From a virus, in IMG/VR virus record IMGVR_UViG_3300028569_000135, positions 1 to 28,328 of that record: a stretch of DNA of 28,328 nucleotides, one strand, 5' to 3'. Numbering within the stretch: position 1 is the stretch's first letter; every line of letters begins with the position of its first letter. The notes under the pieces are model-generated. The model was given only the letters and a program-made list of their open reading frames with translations, was not told the origin of the DNA and did not search any database. Shown one piece after another: positions 1-7,195 of this stretch. Both the position numbers and the translations under genes were made by a program.

Positions 1-784
1 GACATTTCATTTTGAAGTAAAAGACCTAGTTACCCAGTTTGTAGCTGCTTTTGATGATATTATTATTAAGCGCTATGATAAAAATAGAGTACCGCAAACA
101 AATATTCAAGTTCGTTATGTTTACTCGCCCAAGCAAAGAGTAATATATGATTTAGTAAATAAAGCGCAGAACATAACTGTACCAGTTGTTGCTATTAATA
201 TTACTAACGTTAGTCGTGATGAAAGTAGAGTCTTCAATAAGCTTGCTGGTTTTTATTTAACAAGAGGTTCAAGCGAGACAGATGCAGGTAAAACATCTAA
301 TTTCTATCGTACACCTGTGCCTGTTAATATTACTATTTCTATGTCCATAATTACAAAATTTCAAACAGACATGGATCAAATTATATCCAATTTTGTCCCT
401 TATAATAATCCTTATATTATTCTTTCCTGGAGAGTACCAGATGATGTGCTTCCAGGCTATGGTACCTCGCAAGAAATAAGAAGCGAAGTTTTATGGGATG
501 GTAATATTAGTCTCAATTATCCCATTGAAATAACAGCACTAGACAAATATAGAATAACAGGTGATACCACTTTTACTATCAAGGGATGGCTCTTCCAAGC
601 TACGCAAAGTGGTACAGGTAACATATTTTATATTGATAATAACTTCTATACTACCTCTATACTCACTACCTATGAAACACTTACATCTTTAAATTATACA
701 TATCCATTATCTACAGGCCTAGTAACAGAGACAGAATTTGTAGGTATATCTGCAAATCCTCAAATTACCAATGTCCAATACTAA
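1..784 (+). CDS. 15: Tail sheath stabilizer/completion protein gp15 (5' partial)
   Basis: The frame is open from base 2 to the stop at 782-784, giving about 260 visible residues; the true start lies outside the window, so the ATG at 317 is internal. T4 gp15 (272 aa) forms the terminator ring that locks the contractile sheath and tail tube and docks the tail to the neck. The central part resembles gp15 in the order of its segments: an 'VNITISMSIITKFQTDMDQI' stretch corresponds to gp15's 'YELSIFTRYEDDMFQIVEQ', followed by a 'VPYNNPYI' segment, and later an 'FTIKGWLFQ' strand matching gp15's 'LTFEVNGWMYPP'. In T4, gp15 lies several genes upstream of the portal; here it directly precedes gp20, so gp16-gp19 must lie elsewhere. 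The assignment rests on remembered motif order, not on an alignment. Confidence 0.72.
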   Translation, partial: TFHFEVKDLVTQFVAAFDDIIIKRYDKNRVPQTNIQVRYVYSPKQRVIYDLVNKAQNITVPVVAINITNVSRDESRVFNKLAGFYLTRGSSETDAGKTSNFYRTPVPVNITISMSIITKFQTDMDQIISNFVPYNNPYIILSWRVPDDVLPGYGTSQEIRSEVLWDGNISLNYPIEITALDKYRITGDTTFTIKGWLFQATQSGTGNIFYIDNNFYTTSILTTYETLTSLNYTYPLSTGLVTETEFVGISANPQITNVQY

Positions 785-821
785 TTGAATAACATATAGA
801 TCTTTTAATTATATAGTATAT

Positions 822-829
822 CATAAATA
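822..829 (+). promoter_or_regulatory. Late-promoter box CATAAATA before gp20
   Basis: CATAAATA lies 8 nt before the portal ATG at 838 and there is no Shine-Dalgarno sequence in between. It matches the T4 late consensus TATAAATA at 7 of 8 positions. The expected transcription start would give a leader of about 3 nt. Confidence 0.65.
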
Positions 830-837
830 ATACTGAT

Positions 838-2637
838 ATGGCAGACCCTAATCGCGAATCTACATTTGGTCGGGACTTAATGAAGTATGTATCTTCTAAG
901 TTACCATATCAATCTGTTAATATCCAAGATAAAATTAACACTCTTAATCCCAAATACGAGGAATTTTTTGATAAAGGTACAAAGAGAGAAGAGGCATTAG
1001 CGCGTCAATCCATATCATCATCACTTACCTTTACTGACGATCTTTACGCAAACGTTGTACAGAATAAAGATTATCATAACTTTATGTACGCTAACTTACA
1101 GCCTGATAAAGGCCGTAGGTTAACAGATTATAGAGTAATGGCAGCTTTTTCTGAAGTTGCAGATGCTTTGGATGAAATTTGTGATGAATTTATTAACAAA
1201 GATGATAACGGTGATATAGTAAAATTAAGATTTAGAGAAGCTAGGATTTCAGAAGAGCAAAAAGAAAAACTTAAAAAAGAGTTCCAAAAATATATTGGTT
1301 ATTTTGATTTAGAAAATAAAGGTTGGGAATATATTAGACAACTTTTAGTTGACGCAGAAGTTTATTGGGAACATATTGTTCATAAAAAATACCCCGAAGA
1401 AGGTATTCTCGGTGTAGTAAGCATTCCCTCTGACATCATTGATCCCATTTTTGAAAATGTACAAAACCAAATTATAAGAGGGTATTTGCTACGTAAAAAT
1501 ATTTACGATACAAAAAATCCTGGTAAAGTAGCTAAGGTAGAGCTTATTCCAATGGATGGAAATCAAGTCACGTATATTAATTCAGGTATATGGAATGAAA
1601 CAAAAACAGTGCGTCTACCTTTCATCGAGAACGCTCGACGCGCTTATAGACAGTTATCACTCATAGAAGATGCTATCGTGATTTATCGCTTAGTTAGAGC
1701 ACCAGAGCGTTTGATCTTTAACGTCGATGTAGGTAATATGGCGCCGCCTAAAGCAGAAGCCTATCTACGTAAACTAATGACAAATTATTGGTCGAGAAGA
1801 ACATATGATGCCGATCAAGGCGCAACAGTACAAAAATTTAATCCGCAATCAATGTTAGATAGTTTTTGGTTTGCAAAGCGTGCTGGCAGCGAAGGAACCC
1901 AAGTAACACAATTGCCCGGTGGATCAAATTTAGGTGAACTTACCGATTTAATGTACTTTGTTAAGAAGCTATATAAAGCGCTCAAAGTACCTACAAATAG
2001 GCTTAATCCTGAAGACACATTTAGAGATGGTACTGATATCCTCAGAGATGAATTAAAGTTTGCTCGATTTATTATTCGTCAACAACAAAGATTTGCAGCA
2101 GGCTTAAAGAACGGGTTTATCACTCATCTAAAGTTAAAAAAGATTTGGGATGAATATAATCTTAAGGAAATGGAGCTCGAGTTATTCTTTAATGTACCGA
2201 CAAACTTCTATGAGTTAAGAGAGAATCAGAAGTTCCAACTTAAAGCAGAAAACTTTAATAGCATTACACAAAGCGAGCTCGTTTCCAAAACATATGCACA
2301 AAAGAAGTATCTCGGATGGTCTGATACCGATTTAATGGCTAATAGAGAGTTCTTAAGAAAAGATCGAGAGATGTTATGGGAGTTAGATCAAATAACTAAT
2401 AATGGTCCAAATTGGCGCGAAGTTGGTGCAGTACAGGGTGGTCAAGGTGCAGAAGGCGCTGCAACTGATGGAGGAGCAGGTGGTGGCGGTTCAAGATTAC
2501 CTCCGCAATTTGGTCCCGCACCAGCAGAAGCCGGTGGCGAGACAGGCGGTGAAGCTGCAGCTGCTCCTGCAGCTACCGGTGGTGGATCTCAACTTCCTGC
2601 AGGAGCTCCTGGTGGTGCAGCAGCTGCTCCACAATAA
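838..2637 (+). CDS. 20: Portal vertex protein gp20
   Basis: This is the dodecameric portal through which DNA is packaged and ejected, and on which the prohead is nucleated. It matches T4 gp20 throughout its core: 'FNVDVGNM', the 'LPGGSNLGELTDLMYFVKKL' segment (T4 'LPGADNTGNMEDIRWF'), 'LKVPTNRL', and 'GTDILRDELKFARFI' (T4 'GTSITRDELTFAKFI'). It is 599 aa against 524 in T4. The excess is mainly a C-terminal tail from about residue 529 that is very rich in Gly, Ala and Pro and probably disordered; T4 has a short acidic tail instead. The ATG at 838 follows a late-promoter box. The next gene (gp13) starts 9 nt after the stop. Confidence 0.96.
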   Translation: MADPNRESTFGRDLMKYVSSKLPYQSVNIQDKINTLNPKYEEFFDKGTKREEALARQSISSSLTFTDDLYANVVQNKDYHNFMYANLQPDKGRRLTDYRVMAAFSEVADALDEICDEFINKDDNGDIVKLRFREARISEEQKEKLKKEFQKYIGYFDLENKGWEYIRQLLVDAEVYWEHIVHKKYPEEGILGVVSIPSDIIDPIFENVQNQIIRGYLLRKNIYDTKNPGKVAKVELIPMDGNQVTYINSGIWNETKTVRLPFIENARRAYRQLSLIEDAIVIYRLVRAPERLIFNVDVGNMAPPKAEAYLRKLMTNYWSRRTYDADQGATVQKFNPQSMLDSFWFAKRAGSEGTQVTQLPGGSNLGELTDLMYFVKKLYKALKVPTNRLNPEDTFRDGTDILRDELKFARFIIRQQQRFAAGLKNGFITHLKLKKIWDEYNLKEMELELFFNVPTNFYELRENQKFQLKAENFNSITQSELVSKTYAQKKYLGWSDTDLMANREFLRKDREMLWELDQITNNGPNWREVGAVQGGQGAEGAATDGGAGGGGSRLPPQFGPAPAEAGGETGGEAAAAPAATGGGSQLPAGAPGGAAAAPQ

Positions 2638-2640
2638 ATA
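2633..2640 (+). promoter_or_regulatory. Late-promoter box AATAAATA before gp13
   Basis: AATAAATA-GTTAA-ATG: the box overlaps the gp20 stop codon and lies exactly 5 nt before the gp13 start. With T4 late-promoter geometry (box at about -13 to -6) transcription would begin on the A of the ATG. Confidence 0.7.
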
Positions 2641-2645
2641 GTTAA

Positions 2646-3722
2646 ATGGATTGCTCTGCTATAACACCAGTTTCTGCTTTTCAAAGCACGAATCTAACAA
2701 GTAAGATAGATTCATTTTCTCGCTTAGCAGATAGGATAACACGCTCTCTAGGTGCTCCATTAGTTAATCTCGAACTACATCATGATCAACTATTTGAAAA
2801 TATTTCTATTGCATGCGAAATGTTCGCAAAATTTGCAGGCTATACAGAAGAATATCTAATTTTTGACTCCAATCTCTACGAAGACGGTAAAGGTATAAGA
2901 TTAGATGCACTATTCACTATTACACCTTATTTTAATCAGCGTATAGTTCCTTCAAGTACAGTTTATGCTGCAACATCTACAATTCCTGCAGCAGCCTTTA
3001 GTTCTTCTCCAGTCTTATCCTCAACATATAGTTCAGGTATTTTCGAAAATCAAATTCTTACAACATCAGCTTATCTAAGTGTTATTAATTACAATGGTGT
3101 TCTAGGTAATTATTTTGCAGCATCGCAAAACAGTCAGACAAATTATATTAATAGTTTTGACTATGATGTTATGGATTATAGAAAAGTTATAGATATTGTA
3201 GACTTTGAAGAAGGATCTACTACAGGAGTTAATACACTTTTTACAATTGAGCAGACATTAGCTCAGCAAACATACTTTAGCTACGCAATGGGTAATTATG
3301 GATTTGATTTAATTAGTTGGTATACCTTAAAGAACTGGCTTGAAGTTAGAGAAAAATTATTAGCCCAAAAGAGATCAATATCTTTTAATGACAGAACGCA
3401 ATATATGCAGTTTTATCCACCACCCCGTACACCGGGTTCTGGAAGTAGATTCTATGGAGTAGTAAATTGTTATGTTGAAAGACCATTAAGAGACTTAATT
3501 AAAGAGCAATGGGTATATCAATATGCTCTTGCTTTAAGTAAAATATCAATTGGTAATGTAAGAGGTAAATATACTGGTACAACGCTTTTCGGTGGTGGTC
3601 AAATTAATTATAGCGATCTTCTTTCACAGGGATTAAATGAAAAAGAAAAGCTTGAACAGAAGCTTTACGAAGGCGCGCCTGGATTAGGCGATGCAGCACC
3701 GCCTTCATTCTTTGTAGGATGA
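2646..3722 (+). CDS. 13: Neck protein gp13
   Basis: T4 gp13 forms the neck ring under the portal and is needed for head completion and head-tail joining. Residues about 33-60 read 'RSLGAPLVNLELHHDQL...ACEMF', like the N-terminal 'LGxPVxxxxLtDdQ' helix of gp13 proteins. The C-terminal part has 'LIKEQWVYQYALALSK', a 'GGGQINYSDLLSQG' segment, and the terminal PPSFFVG typical of neck proteins (P-P-x-F-F-x-G). It is 358 aa against 309 in T4; an insertion of Ser/Thr/Tyr-rich sequence lies around residues 100-180. Its position between the portal and gp4 is not the T4 order. The stop overlaps the next ATG (ATGA). A diverged structural protein of similar fold is the alternative. Confidence 0.68.
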   Translation: MDCSAITPVSAFQSTNLTSKIDSFSRLADRITRSLGAPLVNLELHHDQLFENISIACEMFAKFAGYTEEYLIFDSNLYEDGKGIRLDALFTITPYFNQRIVPSSTVYAATSTIPAAAFSSSPVLSSTYSSGIFENQILTTSAYLSVINYNGVLGNYFAASQNSQTNYINSFDYDVMDYRKVIDIVDFEEGSTTGVNTLFTIEQTLAQQTYFSYAMGNYGFDLISWYTLKNWLEVREKLLAQKRSISFNDRTQYMQFYPPPRTPGSGSRFYGVVNCYVERPLRDLIKEQWVYQYALALSKISIGNVRGKYTGTTLFGGGQINYSDLLSQGLNEKEKLEQKLYEGAPGLGDAAPPSFFVG

Positions 3723-4174
3723 TACCTCTTAACGGCAGTAATAAATTTAGACAAGGTTTGTTTAAACCAAAAAATTCATCTAAATATGTAGGTAGAACAC
3801 CTCCTGTATATCGTTCAGGATGGGAATTAAGGTTCTTTAGATGGTGTGATGAGAATACTAATGTATTAGAATGGGCCTCAGAAGCAATTATTATACCTTA
3901 TGTTAACCCTATTGACGGTAAAGGGCATAGATATTATACAGACGGCGTTGTAGTAATCCGTGAAACTAATGGAATAAACAAGTATATTATTGAGATAAAA
4001 CCAAGTGATCAATTGAAGCAACCAACAACGGGGAGAAAAAAAAATAGCACGTTAATTTATGAGAATAAGAGGTATATACAGAACATGGCTAAATGGAATG
4101 CTGCTAAAAAGTGGTGTGAACAAAGGAATTATAAATTTCTAATATTAACAGAGAAAGAGCTAGGATTAAGATAA
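3719..4174 (+). CDS. 4: Head completion nuclease gp4 (gp50)
   Basis: It is 151 aa, close to T4 gp4 (about 150 aa), and aligns along its length: 'FKPKNSSKYVGR' (T4 'WVPKNISKYRGD'), 'YRSGWELRFFRWCDEN' (T4 'YRSNWEKFFFEWLDKN'), 'YYTDGVVV', 'YIIEIKP' and 'AAKKWCEQRNYKFLILTE' (T4 'AAQSLAEKRGIKFRILTE'). D75 followed by E92-x-K94 is the PD-(D/E)xK arrangement of TnsA-like nucleases. In T4 the protein acts on filled heads before tail attachment. The start overlaps the gp13 stop by 4 nt (ATGA), so translation is probably coupled. No Shine-Dalgarno is at a useful distance. Confidence 0.93.
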   Translation: MIPLNGSNKFRQGLFKPKNSSKYVGRTPPVYRSGWELRFFRWCDENTNVLEWASEAIIIPYVNPIDGKGHRYYTDGVVVIRETNGINKYIIEIKPSDQLKQPTTGRKKNSTLIYENKRYIQNMAKWNAAKKWCEQRNYKFLILTEKELGLR

Positions 4175-4188
4175 TTTGGTATTAAAGT

Positions 4189-4196
4189 AATAAATA
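4189..4196 (+). promoter_or_regulatory. Late-promoter box AATAAATA before gp21
   Basis: AATAAATA-ATATT-ATG: the box ends exactly 5 nt before the protease start codon in the 27-nt gap after gp4. No Shine-Dalgarno is present. Confidence 0.72.
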
Positions 4197-4201
4197 ATAT
4201 T

Positions 4202-4873
4202 ATGGCTTTACGCTTATTAGTTGAAACACCGGCTCCTGAAGAGCAATTTGAATACATTTTAGAAGAAAAGAATTCTAAAGAACCAGCAAGACTTTATATT
4301 CAAGGTCCTTACATGATGTGTGAGACAGTTAATAAGAACCAACGAATTTATTCACGAGATGACATGGAAAAAGAAGTCAACCGTTATGTTACAGAGATGG
4401 TTAATACAAAAAGAGCCATGGGAGAATTAAACCACCCTACATCAGCTGAGGTTAATCTTGAGAGAGCGTGTCATATTGTTAATAACATGAGAATGGAAGG
4501 TAATCTTGTAATAGGCAAGTCACAAGTATTATCTACGCCTATGGGTCAAATTGTTCGTTCATTAATTAATGACGGTGTTAAGGTTGGTATGTCTAGCCGC
4601 GCACTTGGTAAATTAAATGAAGGTACCGGTGGTGTCAATCGTGTTACTGATATGAGATTAGTAGCGGTTGACTGTGTTGCTGATCCATCGTGTCCAAAAG
4701 CTTTTGTTAACGGTATTCTCGAAAGTAAACAATTTGTTTTAGATATGAATGGTGCTTTAGAAGAAGTTTATGAAGGCTTAGAAAAAGCCATTAAGAATCT
4801 TCCAGCAAAAGAAGTTCAAACATATCTTAAGGAACAAATTATTTCCTTTTTTACATTTCTAAGAACATCATGA
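4202..4873 (+). CDS. 21: Prohead core serine protease gp21
   Basis: This is the assembly protease that cleaves scaffold, core and capsid proteins after (L/I)-x-E during prohead maturation. The order of T4 gp21 motifs is kept: 'LYIQGPYMMCETVNKNQRIY' (T4 'LYIEGIFLQAEVVNRNKRLY'), 'GELNHP' with catalytic H78, 'VGMSSRALG' with catalytic S132 (T4 'GVSSRGLG'), and 'VAVDCVADPSCP' with D157 (T4 'VGVDAVWGPSAP'). Length is 223 aa against 212 in T4. The last 10 codons run to the start of the next gene, overlapping it as ATGA. The start is fixed by the promoter box 5 nt upstream. Confidence 0.94.
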   Translation: MALRLLVETPAPEEQFEYILEEKNSKEPARLYIQGPYMMCETVNKNQRIYSRDDMEKEVNRYVTEMVNTKRAMGELNHPTSAEVNLERACHIVNNMRMEGNLVIGKSQVLSTPMGQIVRSLINDGVKVGMSSRALGKLNEGTGGVNRVTDMRLVAVDCVADPSCPKAFVNGILESKQFVLDMNGALEEVYEGLEKAIKNLPAKEVQTYLKEQIISFFTFLRTS

Positions 4874-6234
4874 GCAAGGAGCAGATAAACGAGGCTGGCT
4901 TAGGTAAAGTATTAGGTACTGCTGCAGCTTTAGGAGGTGGAGCTCTTTTAGCTAATAAAGCAGGCTCATTCTTAAAACGTAATCCACAAGCTGCAAGTGC
5001 TTTAGCTTCTGGTGCAGGCGCAGCTGCAAAGGGGTTAATATCGCTAATTGCCCCTATAGTAAAAGAAGTTGGTCCTGCTGTTGCCAAATCAATTTTAAAA
5101 CAAAAATACGGTATAGATATACCTGACATTACAATTCAAAAAGCAGCTGCAGCGCCCACAGTTAGTACATCTATGGGATCACAAGGTCTTGCTGTGGCAG
5201 GTCAACAGCAACCCCAACAGCAACCACCGGTAATCAACAAGACACCTGCAACAACTACTACAACAACACCTTCTAGTAATCCTGAGGATGATCATGAAAC
5301 ACTGGAAACGCTCAATAACGATCCTGAATTAAGTAATTTAGCTAGAAGTACAGGATCAAGAGGACCTGCTCTTGGCAATAAGCTTAAATCCGATCCCAAA
5401 GCAATAGAAAGAGCAAAGAAGCTTGGATTTACACCTCAACAATTTAATAGTTATTTAGATTATACATACGGTAATACACCTTCTTCTACAGCAACTACTT
5501 CTTCAGCTACACCTGCAAAGACAATTTCATCAGACTTAATTTCTAAACTTAGAAATGATCCAGATGTTAAAGATTTTATGTCTAATAGAAAACCTGACAC
5601 AGATCCAGAGATGGCATCTAAGAAAACAACTATTGCTAAAAAATTTGGTATTAACCCGGATGATGTAAATACGTATCTAAGAGGAATAACTGATGAATCA
5701 GTTTATATAAAGGGCATGTTGTTAAACGAATTCATACCTGCTCTGCTAGCAGCTGGCAGAACACTGGCACCCATGGTAGCAAGGCAAGTAGCTTTGCAGG
5801 TAGGAACTGATGTTGCTTCTAGAGCCATTAACAAGAAATTACAGCAGAAAAAAGTTAATAAAGATATAAATAATAATGAAATGGAAGAGTCTAAGAAAAA
5901 GAAAATTATAGCTAAAGAGGGTATCGGGACTGGTACTTTAGGCGCTGTAGCAGGTGGTATGCTTGGTGGAGCTCCCGGCGCTCTTATCGGTGGTCTTACA
6001 GGTGCTGCAGCTCCCGGGGCAGTTAAAGAGATAAAGAGGGCTTTCTCTAATGAAAATGAAGAAGACAAGAAAAAGAAGAAAAAGAAGAAGATTAAAGAGT
6101 CTTCTGATATTTCTAAATTAGTTAGTCTTATTTCCCAAAAAAATTATGCTGAGGCAGATAAATATTTAAAGAACGTTGTCGATTCTAAAATTAAAGATAG
6201 AATAGAGAGCGCTTCAAACATAAATATATTTTAA
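4870..6234 (+). CDS. Composite prohead core protein with gp67-like C-terminus
   Basis: Not recognised as a whole. The C-terminal 43 residues ('DISKLVSLISQKNYAEADKY...RIESASNINIF') resemble the start of T4 prohead core protein gp67 ('LIEAIKSNDLVAARKLFAEA...'), and the gene sits between protease and scaffold, where T4 has core genes nearby. In order: an N-terminal MSKEQINE|A, fitting a gp21 site; an Ala/Gly-rich helix region; a Gln/Pro/Thr linker; two copies of an about 50-residue module ('NDPEL...KLGFTPQQFNSYL' and 'NDPDV...KFGINPDDVNTYL'); 'MLLNE|F', another possible gp21 site; a glycine-zipper segment near residues 358-395; a Lys-rich stretch; and the gp67-like end. It is likely an internal core protein cut several times. 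The start overlaps the gp21 stop. Confidence 0.6.
   Translation: MSKEQINEAGLGKVLGTAAALGGGALLANKAGSFLKRNPQAASALASGAGAAAKGLISLIAPIVKEVGPAVAKSILKQKYGIDIPDITIQKAAAAPTVSTSMGSQGLAVAGQQQPQQQPPVINKTPATTTTTTPSSNPEDDHETLETLNNDPELSNLARSTGSRGPALGNKLKSDPKAIERAKKLGFTPQQFNSYLDYTYGNTPSSTATTSSATPAKTISSDLISKLRNDPDVKDFMSNRKPDTDPEMASKKTTIAKKFGINPDDVNTYLRGITDESVYIKGMLLNEFIPALLAAGRTLAPMVARQVALQVGTDVASRAINKKLQQKKVNKDINNNEMEESKKKKIIAKEGIGTGTLGAVAGGMLGGAPGALIGGLTGAAAPGAVKEIKRAFSNENEEDKKKKKKKKIKESSDISKLVSLISQKNYAEADKYLKNVVDSKIKDRIESASNINIF
6219..6226 (+). promoter_or_regulatory. Late-promoter box CATAAATA before gp22
   Basis: CATAAATA lies inside the last codons of the core protein and 9 nt before the scaffold ATG at 6236. 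The expected leader is about 4 nt. Confidence 0.6.
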
Positions 6235-6235
6235 T

Positions 6236-7117
6236 ATGGACAACAAAATAACAGACGCTTTAAAGACAGCAACAAAAGACATTCTCACAGAGGATGTTTT
6301 AAAAGAAATCGAATCCGCATTTAATGCCTCTGTTGATGAAAAAGTAAAACTTCATGTAGAAAAAGCTCTTATGGAGCAAGATTCTGATTATTCAAAGAAG
6401 CTTGAAACCCTTTTAGAAGCTCTTGATACCGATCATACAAATAAGCTCAAGATGGTTGTTGAAGCCATTGATTCTGATAGAGCAAAAAAATTAAAAGCAG
6501 TTGTTTCGAGATATGAAAATGCTCTTAATAAAGAAGCCAAAAATTTTAAAGACACTTTAGTTGAACAGGTTAGCAAGTATCTCGAGGTTTACCTCGATGA
6601 GAAAGTGCCTTCTACTGAAATAAACGAAGCAGTAAAGAATAAGAGAGCAATCTCTGTACTTGAAGAAATTCGTAAACTTCTCTCCGTTGATATGGCACTC
6701 GCGAATGACAACATTCGTGATGCAGTTGTTGACGGCAAGCAGAAAATAGATGAAGCTGCATCGCAGCTTGAAGCCGCTAATAAGCAGGTTAATAAACTCT
6801 CTGATGAGAATAAGAAGCTAAAAGCAAATCTTGTTCTTGAGACGAAAGTATCCAATCTTGATGAGGACAGAAAAACTTACATGAAGAAGATGCTTGCGAA
6901 CAGAACAGCAGAGTTTATCTTGGAGAACTTTAACTATACATTAAAGCTCTATGAAAAAACTGAAGAAGAGCGGCTTGTAAATCTTAAGTCTGAAGCTTTA
7001 ACTGAAGCTTCTTCAAATGCAGTCGATAGACCAGTAATTGAAGAGTCAGCAGTTACAGGAGAAGAAGCAGTTGATCCGTCATTCAATAACTACCTCTCCG
7101 AGCTACAGAAGTATTAA
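6236..7117 (+). CDS. 22: Prohead scaffold protein gp22
   Basis: The 293-aa product is almost entirely charged and alpha-helical, with heptad-like coiled-coil stretches (about residues 50-110 and 160-205), as expected for the major scaffold of a T4-like prohead (T4 gp22 is 269 aa). Three short tandem segments near residues 53-90 repeat the pattern 'S/T-D-x-x-K-K-L-x-x-(L/V)-(V/L)-E-A-(L/I)-D'. Several I/L-x-E sites suit degradation by the gp21 protease on maturation. It lies between the protease/core genes and the capsid gene, the conserved T4 position, and that context carries much of the assignment. Confidence 0.9.
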   Translation: MDNKITDALKTATKDILTEDVLKEIESAFNASVDEKVKLHVEKALMEQDSDYSKKLETLLEALDTDHTNKLKMVVEAIDSDRAKKLKAVVSRYENALNKEAKNFKDTLVEQVSKYLEVYLDEKVPSTEINEAVKNKRAISVLEEIRKLLSVDMALANDNIRDAVVDGKQKIDEAASQLEAANKQVNKLSDENKKLKANLVLETKVSNLDEDRKTYMKKMLANRTAEFILENFNYTLKLYEKTEEERLVNLKSEALTEASSNAVDRPVIEESAVTGEEAVDPSFNNYLSELQKY

Positions 7118-7135
7118 TTTTGTAAGATTTACTTG

Positions 7136-7149
7136 AGGGCTTTGGCCCT
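7136..7149 (+). promoter_or_regulatory. Hairpin between gp22 and gp23
   Basis: AGGGC-TTTG-GCCCT forms a 5-bp GC-rich stem 18 nt after the gp22 stop. No U-run follows, so it is more likely a 3'-end stabiliser or processing/attenuation element than a full terminator. Confidence 0.45.
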
Positions 7150-7174
7150 GAACAGTAAAAAGGTCGACATTTAG

Positions 7175-7182
7175 TATAAAGG
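7175..7182 (+). promoter_or_regulatory. Probable gp23 late promoter TATAAAGG
   Basis: TATAAAGG is the best late-type box before the capsid gene. It lies 13 nt before the ATG, so this message would have a short leader of about 8 nt. A second AT-rich TATATA stretch lies between it and the start. Confidence 0.45.
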
Positions 7183-7195
7183 TATTTTATATATT

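Noticed and set aside
317-784. A complete 155-aa gene starting at ATG 317
   Set aside because: The same frame is open to the window's left edge and the upstream residues continue the gp15-like sequence, so the ATG is internal.
2402-2641. Plus-strand 79-aa frame inside the gp20 tail
   Set aside because: Gln/Val/Leu-rich shadow of the repetitive Gly/Ala codons of the portal C-terminus.
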